From positions 1 through 64,000 of the forward strand of contig NZ_SOFL01000044.1 in NCBI RefSeq assembly GCF_004402695.1: a stretch of DNA of 64,000 nt. Direction: 5' to 3'. The translations under genes were made by a program, and so were the position numbers. This document shows positions 41,742 to 52,000 of the stretch, piece by piece. Origin of the DNA: Cryobacterium adonitolivorans. GTDB taxonomy: Bacteria > Actinomycetota > Actinomycetes > Actinomycetales > Microbacteriaceae. The notes beneath the pieces were generated by a model. That model ran no database searches. It saw only the letters and a list, made by a program, of their open reading frames with translations, and was not told the origin of the DNA. The stretch's first letter is position 1, and the number at the start of each line of letters is the position of its first letter.

Positions 41742-41924
41742 GGCGGGTCATTCCTCAGCTAGTGGATGCGCACCCGCTGCGCCCGGATGCGCCGGGCCCC
41801 GTGCCTTACCGCGGCCAAACTACTCCCCTCTGGGCTGTCCTGCGGGTGGGCCGAGCCACTCAGCAGGTTTCGCTCAACCAACGGGTTCGGGCGCGACCGG
41901 GCAGACGGGGCTACCCTGCAGCAC

Positions 41925-42305
41925 ATGACCGCATTGGCGAAGACCATTCCACTCGAGCAATACTTCGCGGGACGCGATCCGCTCGCGCGGACGCTCTTCG
42001 ACGCCGTCTCTGCGGCAGTAATGTCCATCGGGTATGCCGATGTGCGTGTGACGACGAGCCAGATCGCGTTCCGCCGGCAGCGTTCCTTCGCCTGGACCTG
42101 GCTGCCGGGCCAGTACCTCTCCGGAAGCGTGTCCCCGCTCGTACTCACGGTCGACCTGGACAGATTCGACACCTCCTCGAGGTGGAAGGAGGTGGTGGAG
42201 CCCACCCTCAACCACTTTATGCACCACCTCGAGTTGCACTCCGGAGACGACCTCGACGCCGGCGTGCTCGCCTGCCTGCGCGAGGCCTGGGCGAAGGCCG
42301 AGTAG
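41925..42305 (+). CDS. DUF5655-like small protein
   Basis: 126 residues. The pattern LEQYFAGRDPLARTLFDAVSAAVMSIG, VRVTTSQIAFRRQRSFAWTWLP, TVDLDRFDTSSRWKEVVEPTLNHFMHHLEL resembles DUF5655, which in other proteins is a small alpha-beta domain thought to bind DNA or nucleotides; function is not established. TACCCT 7 nt before the ATG indicates a leaderless message. Confidence 0.75.
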   Translation: MTALAKTIPLEQYFAGRDPLARTLFDAVSAAVMSIGYADVRVTTSQIAFRRQRSFAWTWLPGQYLSGSVSPLVLTVDLDRFDTSSRWKEVVEPTLNHFMHHLELHSGDDLDAGVLACLREAWAKAE

Positions 42306-42346
42306 CCGAGCGACGGCGCCTCCTCCGCATCCGGCGACTTGCTCCG

Positions 42347-42390
42347 CTGCGGACGAGTTGCCCCGGCGCAGCGGGGCACCTCGTCCGCAG
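42347..42390. repeat. dispersed palindromic repeat, family B, copy 2
   Basis: CTGCGGACGAGTTGCCCCG and CGGGGCACCTCGTCCGCAG, loop GCGCAG: a 19-bp stem with one mismatch. It is homologous to 33606-33649 and lies between convergent genes (DUF5655-like and LCP), where it may also act as a terminator. Confidence 0.8.
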
Positions 42391-42415
42391 GTGGGCAACT
42401 CGGCGGCGCCACAGC

Positions 42416-43666
42416 TCAGTCGTTGGCCACCTGGGCGCAGGTCTCGTCGTCGGCCGTGCGCCCGGTGAGGCCATCCAACGCCTCCGGGGTCGGTGTTGGT
42501 GTCGCGGGCGGCGCCGCGGCATCCGTTTTGACGGGCCCCTCGGGGCTCTCGGCCGGCGGTCCGGCGACGAGCGGTTCGTCGGTGGGCGGGGCGGCAGTGA
42601 GGGAAAACGGCTCGTCGGCGGCGATCTTGGCAAACATCGTGTCGGCGAGGCCCTGCAGCGGAACGACCTTGCCCGGGAAGTCCGGATCCTCAGTGGTGCC
42701 CGGATACTGCACGAAGACCAGCCTGTCCAGGTCGATGTCCGCCAGCGCCAGCGCCATCGACACCATGGTGTCGGTGTGGGCGAGGCTCGTGGAAAGGCTG
42801 ATGCTGCTGGCCGCGGCGTTGGCCAGGGCGTACAGCCTGGGCAGGTCGGTGAAGGTGCCATCGCCCCGTACCGTGCGCATGAGCGAAGCCAGGTAAAGCT
42901 GCTGCGACGAGATGCGCGCTAGGTCGCTGCCGTCACCGACGCCGTGACGGCTGCGCAGGAAAGCCAGGGCGGTAGCGCCGGACACGATGCTGGTGCCGGC
43001 GGGCAGGGAGAGGCCGGCCTTCGGGTCGTCGACGGGTTCGGACAGGCAGACCGGCACGCCGCCGACCGCATCGCTGAGCCGAACGACACCGGCGAATGAG
43101 GCCAGCCCCGCGTAAGGGATGTCCAGACCGGTGAGTTCTTCAACGGTGGTGACCACGCAGGGCAGGCCGCCGCGGCCCATCGCCTCATTCACCGGGGCGG
43201 CACCCAGTTCCCTGTACACCTCGCCGGTGGTGGCGTCGGTGCACTCGGGGTGCGCCACGACGAGGTCCCGGGGGATGCTCACGACCACCGCGTTGGCGTG
43301 GTCGGCCGACACGTGGACGAGGATGTTCACATCATTGAGGGTGGTCTCCCGCACGCCATACGCCGCGCCCTGGGCCGAGTCGTTGTCGACGCCGACGATG
43401 AGAATGTTGAAGCCGCTCTCGTAGCTGCCTATCCCCGGGGGCGGGGCGACATCAGCGTCGTCGATGTCGATGTCGATCGAGTTGGCGGCCACGGTGCGGC
43501 TGAACTGCCAGAGGGCGAAGGCAGCAATGGCCGCGCCGCCCACGAGGATCACGGCCAGGCCCAGAGCCACTACTCGCAGCAACCCCGTCGCGGCGTGGGA
43601 CCTCTTCAGTCGTCCATGCCGGGCAATGCCCGTCGTGTGCTGCAGTTCGGTCACCGGTCGGCCCAT
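42416..43666 (-). CDS. LytR-CpsA-Psr (LCP) family cell-wall glycopolymer ligase
   Basis: About 416 residues from the ATG at 43666 (a GTG at 43675 is possible; neither has a strong ribosome site). One N-terminal membrane helix (VVALGLAVILVGGAAIAAFALW) anchors an extracytoplasmic LCP domain: FNILIVGVDND, LNDVNILVHVSADHANAVVVSIPRDLVV, and the phosphate-binding ALAFLRSRHGVGDGSDLARISSQQ. The C terminus is a Pro/Thr/Ala-rich tail. LCP enzymes attach teichoic-acid-like or arabinogalactan-like polymers to peptidoglycan from lipid carriers. Confidence 0.9.
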   Translation of the reverse strand: MGRPVTELQHTTGIARHGRLKRSHAATGLLRVVALGLAVILVGGAAIAAFALWQFSRTVAANSIDIDIDDADVAPPPGIGSYESGFNILIVGVDNDSAQGAAYGVRETTLNDVNILVHVSADHANAVVVSIPRDLVVAHPECTDATTGEVYRELGAAPVNEAMGRGGLPCVVTTVEELTGLDIPYAGLASFAGVVRLSDAVGGVPVCLSEPVDDPKAGLSLPAGTSIVSGATALAFLRSRHGVGDGSDLARISSQQLYLASLMRTVRGDGTFTDLPRLYALANAAASSISLSTSLAHTDTMVSMALALADIDLDRLVFVQYPGTTEDPDFPGKVVPLQGLADTMFAKIAADEPFSLTAAPPTDEPLVAGPPAESPEGPVKTDAAAPPATPTPTPEALDGLTGRTADDETCAQVAND

Positions 43667-43780
43667 CCGTTGCACTGCTCGAGACGGAATCTAGCGCGCT
43701 GCTACGCCCCTTGGACGGAGCATAGTCTGGCGACGGAATCGCGGCCAGAGGGTCGACGACGGCGCAGCTCGCCGGGCAGA

Positions 43781-44245
43781 TTAGATGGTGACGTCTCCGC
43801 GCCAGCCGCCGGACTGGTTGGCCGGGTTCTCCACGAAGGTCTTGAACTGCTTGAGGTCCTTGCGAATCACGTGGTCGTCGATGCCGAACATGGCACCGAC
43901 CTTCTCGAGGAAGCCTTCGGCCTCCCAGTCCAGCTGCACGGTGACACGGGACGACGTGTCGCTCAGCCGGTGAAACGTGACCACGCCGGCGTGCTTCTCG
44001 TCTCCGGAAATGCTCTTCCAGGCGACGCGCTCATCGGGGTGCTGCTCGGTGATTTCAGCATCGAACTCACGTTCGGCTCCGCCGATCTTCACCTTCCAAT
44101 GGGTGTGGGTGTCGTCCTGCTGCGTGATGCTCTCGACGAAGTCGAGAAAGTGCGGGAAGGATTCGAACTGGGTCCACTGGTTATACGCCGTCCGCACGGG
44201 AACGTCTACGTCGATTGTCTCGATTACCTGGGTCACGGAATCCAT
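43781..44245 (-). CDS. SRPBCC-family (coenzyme Q-binding/cyclase-like) protein
   Basis: 154 residues: IETIDVDVPVRTAYNQWTQFESFPHFLDFVESITQQDDTHTHWK, AWKSISGDEKHAGVVTFHRLSDTSSRVTVQLDWEAEGFLEKVG. This matches the COG5637/polyketide-cyclase-like SRPBCC group of small hydrophobic-ligand proteins often induced by stress in actinobacteria. It is a different subgroup from the SRPBCC pair at 36834-37834. CAGAGG directly precedes the ATG. The dps-like gene lies upstream on the same strand, across a hairpin. Confidence 0.83.
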   Translation of the reverse strand: MDSVTQVIETIDVDVPVRTAYNQWTQFESFPHFLDFVESITQQDDTHTHWKVKIGGAEREFDAEITEQHPDERVAWKSISGDEKHAGVVTFHRLSDTSSRVTVQLDWEAEGFLEKVGAMFGIDDHVIRKDLKQFKTFVENPANQSGGWRGDVTI

Positions 44246-44358
44246 CCTCTGGTTCTTTAGAGCGTGTCCTGTCGTGCCGTTCGTGTCTGGCGGGGACTCG
44301 ATATACGAAGTGCTCCTTTGTTCTTAGACGCATCCCGGCGACCATTCGTCACGGCGGA

Positions 44359-44384
44359 GGCCGGATTCTCAGCAGAATCCGGCC
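44359..44384. terminator. hairpin downstream of dps
   Basis: GGCCGGATTCT, loop CAGC, AGAATCCGGCC: a perfect 11-bp stem 12 bp past the dps stop. There is no T-run. The position fits termination of dps. Confidence 0.65.
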
Positions 44385-44396
44385 GCCGGAAGCGAG

Positions 44397-44891
44397 CTAC
44401 GCCTTGCCGACCGGACGGGTCGAGTCCTTCGTCGTGGGCTTCCTGGGCTTCCGGCCCTCCGCGCTGACCATCCAGATGTACTGCTCGAGCTTCACAATAA
44501 AGCCGTTCAAGATATCGGCGCTGGCCGGGTCTTCTTCATCGACAGCCTCGTGAATTTCGCGGATGTTGTCGACGGTTGCGGTCAGCAAGGCCGTGACCAG
44601 GCCCACGGTTTCGGTGGTGTCCACCTCGCCCGCGGGGAACCTGGGCAGGTGCGTGGTCTTGGTAACCGTCTCCGTGCGACCGTCGGGCAGGGCGTCGAGC
44701 GCGCGCATCCGCTCGGCCAGCTCATCGGTGAAGATTCGGGCGTCATCGATGATCTCGTCGAGCTGCAGGTGAAGATCGCGGAAGTTCTTTCCCACGACGC
44801 TCCAGTGCGCTTGCTTGCCCTGGACGTGCAGTTCGATCAGGTCGACCAGGACCGACTGCAGATTGCTACCGAGTTCTGCGGATGCCTTCAT
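44397..44891 (-). CDS. dps: Dps-family DNA-protection ferritin
   Basis: 164 residues from the ATG at 44891 (AAGGGAA upstream). The interfacial ferroxidase ligands are present: His29 in QAHWSVVG, His41 and Asp45 in LHLQLDEIIDD, Asp56 and Glu60 in TDELAERM. The protein forms a 12-mer that oxidises Fe(II) with peroxide, stores iron and shields DNA in stress or stationary phase. The C-terminal tail is basic (KPRKPTTKDSTRPVGKA), suited to DNA binding. It is likely a single-gene unit. Confidence 0.93.
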   Translation of the reverse strand: MKASAELGSNLQSVLVDLIELHVQGKQAHWSVVGKNFRDLHLQLDEIIDDARIFTDELAERMRALDALPDGRTETVTKTTHLPRFPAGEVDTTETVGLVTALLTATVDNIREIHEAVDEEDPASADILNGFIVKLEQYIWMVSAEGRKPRKPTTKDSTRPVGKA

Positions 44892-45254
44892 TGGGATTCC
44901 CTTCGTCACCGGCGGGGATGGAGATTGGCCGAATGGTCAGCCGCCGCCCCGCCTGTTCTGAGAGCACACACTAGCAGCGGTCGGCGACAGAATTGCCACT
45001 CTCGATGCGCCCGGGTCCGGCCGGGATTTACGGGCCATGCTGGGCAGACTGTCGGCGTTTCGTGCGAGAACGCAGGGTCAGCGCAGCGTCCGCGCGGGAA
45101 CAGCTTGCGCTTGTGTTTCAGCGTCGGCCAAGATGGAGTTGCCACCAGTGCCAATTTTGGGGTTCGAGCACCTGGTGTCCATCCTCTGACTCGTTGTTTG
45201 GGGCGCACACCGTCTTGCGCTCTGGACCCCAGCATCCGTCGAAAGGCACCACCA
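44892..45254. other. intergenic region, no gene seen
   Basis: A 363-bp divergent gap between dps and the septum-formation lipoprotein. It must hold the promoters of both. I see no convincing -35/-10 pair, repeat or small gene. Confidence 0.5.
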
Positions 45255-45764
45255 ATGTCCCGCACCACCGCAGGCCTGCGCACCGGTTTGATCGTCGCCG
45301 CGTTCTCGGTTGGAGCGCTGACCCTCTCCGGCTGCGGCGCTATAAGCGACCTGTTCCCCAAGGAGGCCGCACGCGATGCCGAAACTCAGGAGATCAGCGA
45401 GGCCGGGGAGGCCGACGTCTTCTCGCTGGCCGTCGGCGACTGCTTCAACGACCAGGATGCCGACGAGGTAGACAGCGTCCAGGCCACTCCGTGTGCGGAT
45501 GCGCATGACTACGAGGCCTACTTCGCCTTCAATGTGAGCGAGGACGGAGCCTTCCCCGGCGACGAGGCCCTCGCCCAGATCGCTGAGGAACGCTGTGTCA
45601 TCGAGTTCACCACCTTTATCGGCAAGTCCTACGAGGAATCCACCCTGGATTTCAACTACCTCTCCCCCAGCGAGGGCAGCTGGGACAGTGGCGACCGCGA
45701 GATCCTCTGCCTCGCCATGGGCCCCAACAAGGTCACCGGCTCGCTCGCCGGCACGGGCCTCTAG
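45255..45764 (+). CDS. septum-formation family lipoprotein
   Basis: 169 residues. The signal peptide ends in lipobox LTLSGC. The mature part has the Septum_form pattern: SLAVGDCFND, VQATPCADAHDYEAYFAF, ERCVIEFTTFIGKSYEESTLDFNYLSPSEGSWDSGDREILCLAM. Four cysteines probably form two disulfides outside the cell. These actinobacterial proteins are named after one member needed for septation; the exact role is unclear. AAAGG lies 9 nt before the ATG. Confidence 0.85.
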   Translation: MSRTTAGLRTGLIVAAFSVGALTLSGCGAISDLFPKEAARDAETQEISEAGEADVFSLAVGDCFNDQDADEVDSVQATPCADAHDYEAYFAFNVSEDGAFPGDEALAQIAEERCVIEFTTFIGKSYEESTLDFNYLSPSEGSWDSGDREILCLAMGPNKVTGSLAGTGL

Positions 45765-45900
45765 GGCCACCCGACCGAGAACACCGCCGGAGCGCGCGGC
45801 GTCCACGGCCGGCACATAGAAAACTCCGAGGTGGCGTGCAGCCCACATGCAGCCCAAGAGGCGTACGGTTACACGTGGAGTTCCCCCACTCCAACGATTG

Positions 45901-45953
45901 GCCCCGGTGCCAGCTCCCTTTCCCCCAAAGCGTGAGCGGCACCGGGGCTTTTT
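45901..45953 (+). terminator. hairpin with T-run downstream of the septum-formation gene
   Basis: GCCCCGGTGCC and GGCACCGGGGC form a perfect 11-bp stem with a 26-nt loop, followed by TTTTT. The T-run on the plus strand indicates intrinsic termination of plus-strand transcripts about 190 bp after the stop. Confidence 0.7.
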
Positions 45954-45994
45954 CACGCCCGGGAGCATCCGCGCAGACTGCAACGGAATACACG

Positions 45995-46026
45995 AAAGCG
46001 GCACCGGCGTGAACCGGTGCCGCTTT
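45995..46026. terminator. bidirectional intrinsic terminator of the giant surface-protein gene
   Basis: AAAGCGGCACCGG, loop CGTGAA, CCGGTGCCGCTTT: a perfect 13-bp stem with A-run before and T-run after, so it can terminate both strands. It lies 20 bp beyond the stop of the giant gene. Its arms share GGCACCGG with the hairpin at 45901-45948, so the two structures could pair alternatively. Confidence 0.85.
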
Positions 46027-46045
46027 CGCTCGACATGCGCTGGTA

Positions 46046-49000
46046 CTAGCGAACGTTCCGCAGGACGCGCCTGTGGCGGTCACGCCACAGCAGTCCTGCT
46101 CCCAGGATCAGCGCCAGTATGGCTATCGTGACCCCGATGAACAACATGAGGGCGTCGACGCCCGTTTGCGCCAACCCGAAGATCGTCTGCGCGGCCCGCA
46201 CTTTGGCTGTGTCCGAAGCGGTGATCGGCGTCTGAGCCGTATCCACGGAGGGACTCTCAGCAGTAACCGTGCCCGCTACCTGCGGGGGTGCGCTCTGGTG
46301 CAGTTTCACCGTGAGCGTCACTGTGCGGCTTTCACCGACCGCGAGGGGCCCGGCGAACACGCAGGTCACGGTCTGCCTGGCCAGGAGGCAATTCACGTTC
46401 TTCCCGGTGCTGCCCACGTAGGTGACCGAGTCAGGAAGCACGTCGACGATGGTGAAGGTGCCGGGGTTCTCCGTGGGCCCGGAGTTCGTGACCGTGATCA
46501 GGTAGTCCAATTGCTGGCCCGCCCGGGCGTCACCGACGTGAGTCTTCGTGAGCCCGAGGCTCACGAGCGGGTCGACCACGAGCGCGTCTGACGCCGTGTT
46601 GTTGTCGGCTTCGGGATCGGGTGTCACGGCGGAAACCGCCGCGACATTCTCGACCGACGGGTAGGCGAGCGCCCCCACCGATGCGTTCACGACGAGTTCG
46701 GGTGCGATCTGTCGCGGGCCGAGGTCCGTGGCCAGGGAGCAGGTCACCGGCGTCGTGCCGGCGGCCGGGTCGGTCGCCGCCGCGACACAGCTCCACAGCG
46801 GGTCGCTGCCGGCGGCATCCACGAAGCCGAGGCCGCGGGGAAGCGTATCCAGCACGGTGATTCCGGACGCCGTGGAGGGTCCGTCGTTGGTGACAACCAG
46901 TCGAAAGGCGGTGTTCGTGCCGATGCGGCCGGCGCCGGCGTGCGACTTGAGAATGCCCAGTTCGGCGCTCTGGCCAAGCGTGACCGTGGCCTCGCCGGTG
47001 TTGTTGGCCAGCGTTGTCTCGGTACTCGGAGTGGAGACGGTCGCGGTGTTGGTGAGGGTGACCACGCCCAACGCGGGGTCGGAACTCGTGGTGATCGTGA
47101 GTGCCGTGGCGGTTCCGCCCGCCCCGAGCCCGACGGAACCGTCACCCAGGGTGCAGGTCACGGGCTGGGGATCGGTGTCTGGCACCGCGTCGGCGAGGCA
47201 GGACCAGTCGGGGGTATTCGCCTGCCAACGGATGCCCGCGGGCAGGGTGTCCACGAGTGTGATGGCGCCGACGGCGTCAGATGGCCCGTCGTTGACCAGC
47301 ACCAGGTCGAAGACGATGTCACTGCCGGCCATCACGTTGGCGCTCGGTGTGGACTTGGTCAGTTCCAGGTCAACGAGGGCCACGACGGTGACCGGAACGG
47401 TGTCCGAGTCGGAGTGCGGGGTGGGGCGGCTGTCGGTCCATCCGACGGTGGCCGTGTTGGTGGCCACCGTTGTGTCGAGGATGGCCGAGGACACGGCGGC
47501 AGTGACCGTGATCACGGATGCTGTGTCCCCGAGCGTCGCTCGCGCGCAGCTCACCGTGGCCATTGTGCAGGTCCAGCCGTCACCGGAGATCGCGACCGCG
47601 GTGAAGCCGGCGGGCAGCAGGTCGGCGACGGTGAGCCCCTCGGCGTTCGACGGGCCGGTTTTCGTCACGGTGAGCGTGTAGCTGATGCTCGTACCGGCCA
47701 CGACCTCCGTGGCGATGGGGGCGATCGCCTTTACGATGGTGACCTCGGCGAGGGTGGTGACCACGGTCGGGTCTTCGGCCCGGTTGGGGTTGCGGTTGTC
47801 GGCGGGCTCGGGGAGCACACCGACGACCGTGGCGACGTTCGTGAATGTCGCCGCGCCGACACCCGCCGGGATCGACACGAGCACGGTGATGGGGTCTGCG
47901 GTCGCTCCGGCGTCAAGGATGCCGGCGCTCGTGCAGGTGACGTCCTGGCCCACGGGGGCGGCGCAGTTCCAGCCGCTTCCCGTTGCCGAGACCGGTACGA
48001 GGCCCACGGGCACGTGGTCGACGACGACACTGCCGAAGGGGGCGTCGGAGGGGCCGAAGTTGGTCACGGTGAGCGCGTAGTCGACGTTCGTTCCGGCCAG
48101 GACCTCGCCGGTGGGGTGCGACTTCGTGATGCCGAGGTCGGACTCGCCGGTGAGGGCGGTGTCGGTCGTGCCGGTGGCGGGCACGGTGTTCGCCGAGGAG
48201 ACGGTGGCGCTGTTGCGCACGTTACCGGTGAGCGAACTCGGTACGTTCACCAGGACGTCGACCGTTTCGGTGCCGCCGGCGACCAGTGTTCCCGTCAGGG
48301 CGCAGCCGATCGTGGCGGGTGCCGGGCTCGTCTCCGAGCAAGCCCAGGTGCCGGGGCCCGCTGCGCCGGGGCCGGCGTAGGTGAGGTCGTTCGGCAGGAC
48401 GTCTTCGATGGCGACGGTGCGGGCATCCGCGAAGCCGGTATTGGTCACCACGAATCGGTAGGTTGCTGTGGTTCCGGGAACCAGCGTCGGCTCCACGAGC
48501 GACTTGTTGATGCCGAGGCTCGTGGTCGTGTCGACCGGCGTGGCGGTTTCGGAGTCGTTGTTTACCGGCACCGGGTCGGTGGTGGTGCCCGACACCGTGG
48601 CCGTGTTGGTGAGGCTGCCGGTGAAACCGGAGTCGACCAGGGCGGTGACCACGATGCGGGTGGTGGCGTTGAGGGCCAGGGCACCGTTGAGCGTGCAGGT
48701 GACCGTGCCTCCCGTCACGGCACAGGTGGCGTCGGCGCCGGTGACGACCACGTTGGAGATGTTGCCGGGCAGCGTGTCGGTGACGGTGATCGGGCCCGCG
48801 GAGTTCGACGGGCCGAGGTTGACGACATCGAGGTGCCAGCTGGCCTGCTGGCCAGCTGCGAACGTGCCCTGTGCCGTCTTGGTGACGGCCAGGTCGGCGC
48901 TCGTGGTGACGGCGATCGTCGCCTCGCTGGTGTTGTTGGCGGGTGTGGGGTCGTAGGTTCGGGCGGCGACGCCGGCCGAGTTGGTGACGGTGGTTGCGTC

Positions 49001-52000
49001 GGCGACGGTGGAGGCCACGGCGACGGCCACGACGATGGCCGGCCAGGCCACGCCGTTCGCGAGCGTCTCGTTGGCGTTGCTGCGTTCACAGTCGAACGCA
49101 CCGGTGGTCACGTTCGGAGCGGTGCAGGTCCACCCGGTTCCAGATGCCGCGGTGACCGTGATGCCGGCGGGCAGTGGCTGGGCGGGCAGGTCTGTCACAA
49201 CGAAGTTGCGCCCGCCCAGGCTACCCACCGCGGTGTCCGGTCCGGCGTTGCGCACGGTGAGCGTCCAGGCCCTCGGCGTTGTCGTGCCGGCCAGGAGCGG
49301 GTCGCCGGCAGCCTTGGCGATGCGTACGTCGGCGGACTGAATGAAGGCGTCAGCGGTCGCGGTGCCGGGTGCGTAGGACGTGGGGCCGGAACGGCCTGAC
49401 GCGTCCGTCGCATCCGTTGCCGTGGCGGTGAGCGTGTTGCGGTGCTGCACGCCCGCCCCGCTGCCGGGAGTGGTCGCCGCGGCCGTGGTGGGCTGCGCCG
49501 AGAACCGGATGACGATGACCGTCCCCGGGGCGACGGCGGTCAACGGCGCCCAGACCAGGGTCTGCACGCCTCCTGCCGTGCTCAGCACCGGGTCGGCGAG
49601 GGTGACGGCGGCCGCGGCCCCGATCTTCACGGTGCCGGTTCCGGCGGTGTAGACCCAGTTGCGCGGGAGTACGTCGGTCGGGGTCACCGTCTTGGCGGTA
49701 CCGGTACCCGTGTTTCGCAGGGTGAGCATCCAGCCGAAGTCGGTGTTGAGGTACCCCGTCGAGCCGTTGGCAGCGGCCTTGGCCACGGTGACGTTCGGGA
49801 AGGCGGGGGTAACGGGTGCGGTGGCGGTCGGCGGATTCGCCGTGTATTCGCGTTCGTCGGTCGCGGCCGTGGGCAGCGAGCGATAGGTGGGAACGCTAAC
49901 CCGGTTCACGATGGCACCGGTGCCGAGCGTCGACGAGGCGGCGAGCCTGGCCTGGAAGGTCTGCACGTCGCTGCCGCCCTTGGCAATGGTCGCAACCGTC
50001 CAGGTGATGGTGTTGCCAGAGAGCACGCCACCTCCGCTGATGTTCGCGATGCTGGCAAGGTCGATACCGCTGGGGATGGTGTCGACGACACTCACATCGA
50101 AGGCGTCGCTCGTGGTGGCGGTGCTGCCATTGCGGGTGGTGACGGTGTAGGTGATCACCTGGCCGGGTTCCGGCGTGGTGTCGGACGCGGCCTTACCGAT
50201 GGTCAGCCTGGGTTCGAGAACGGTCACGTCGGCGGTCGGTGAGGCTGCTGTCTCGTCGAACGTGGCGTCGGCGGCTGTCGGGTTGGCTCCGTTGGCGCGG
50301 TTCCAGCCGAGGAACGCGCTGTTTTTGAGGATGTCACCCGCCGTGCCGGCGAGCACGGTAGCGGAGAACGTCACCGTGATGGTGCGGTTCTCGGAGGAGG
50401 CGAGCACGTCGCCGAGCACCCAACCGATCTTTTGGCCTGAAGCGGTGAGCTGTGCTCCGTTACCGGGCAGGTCGCCGGCGCAGGAGACGCCCTGGGCGGT
50501 GAGGCAGGTGACGGTGGCGCTGCCCGGGCGGATACCCGCCGGCAGGGTGTCGATGATGGCGGCGTCGTAGAACTGCACGTTCAGCGGCAAAGCCACGGAG
50601 ACCGTGTAGTCGACCGTGCCGCCGATGGTGGCGGAGGCCGGCTGCACCGTCTTCACGGTGACGGCCCCTTCGACAGTGACGGTGGCGGAGGACGTTGCCG
50701 CCACGACGAGTTCGGTCGCCGAATCGTTGACCGGCGTCACGTTCTGGCCGGGGTCGTTGTCGAGGGTTGACCCGGTCACGAACGCGGTGTTGATGTACTT
50801 CACCAATCCAGCAGAATCCGGGTCGACGACGGCCCCGAAGGTGACGGTCGTGACAGCCGGGTTCAGCAGCGCCCCGCTGGCCGGCAGGGTCCAGGTGAGT
50901 TTCGTGGTGCCGCTGGCGCAGCCGTTCGCGCCGGTTCCGGCCGCGGACGCGGTCACCGTTCCGGCGGGCGAGGTGAGAAACCCGGTGCCCGGCGTGAAGA
51001 GCAGGCCGCCGGGCAGGCAGTCGGTGATGACGGAGTCGAAGGCCGCCGGTCGGCCCGCGGCGTTGCCCGCGGTCAGGGTGAACGTGACGAGCTCGCCACC
51101 TCGCGCGGTGGGCTTGTCGACCGATTTGGCCAGCGTGGGCGCCGGGGCGACGACGGTGACGGTCTTCGTCGCGGTGCGCGGGGCAACCGCGGTGCCCGCC
51201 GGGGTCGCGTTGCTGGCGAACCTGGCGGTGTTGGTGAGAGTCCCGGAGGAAAGCCCGACGCCCACGAGCACGCCCGGCACGGTCACGGTGAAGGTCTGGT
51301 CGAGTGCGGAGACATTGTCGTAGGTGCTCGGGAACGTCAGGGCGCCTGTGGCGCTGTCGAGGCTGAAGCCAGCGGTCACCGGCGAATATGTCGCTCCCGT
51401 GGCCGGCTTGGTGAGGCCGGCGACCATCGGGTCGGACAGCACTCCGTCGAAGACCGTTGAGCCGGCGGGTACGGTGACGCTGAAGGTGTAGTCGACCGTT
51501 TCACCGGCGACGACCTGGGAGTTCAGGTCGTTGTTGCTCGCGACGATGTTGGTGACGCCGGTTTTGGCGACGAGGGTGTCGGGCAGGTGCACCTCGGCGG
51601 TGTCGTTGGCCGGCGGGGCCGTGCCATCGACATTGTGGCTCGGGTCGAGGGAGCCCTTCGGGAAGAACGTGGTGTCGCCCCCGCTGGTGTTCGGCGAGGT
51701 GAACGCCACAACGGATGCCGTGTTGGTGAATTTCGAGGTGACGCTCACGTTCTGCGGCACTGTGATGCTGTAACTCACGCCGGTCGAGGCGCCGGCCGCG
51801 AGGGGGCCGGGCACGGTCCACACGATGACGCTGCGCGGATCCGATCCGAGGGTGGCCGGGTATCCGGGGTCTCCCGGGTTCACGCAGGTGCCGGAGTTGC
51901 TGATCGACGCGACCGTCCAGCCGGTGCACGTGTAGTCGGCGGGCAGGGCATCCCATACCGCGATATCCGCTACCGGCACGTTGTTGTTGTTCGTCGCGGC

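Noticed and set aside
40083-41762. 559-residue plus-strand open frame
   Set aside because: Antisense to the MMPL transporter, whose membrane segments and Asp-Tyr motifs are clear.
46940-49399. 819-residue plus-strand open frame inside the giant gene
   Set aside because: Arg/Gly/Asp-rich composition, antisense to a strongly supported gene with clear domain repeats.
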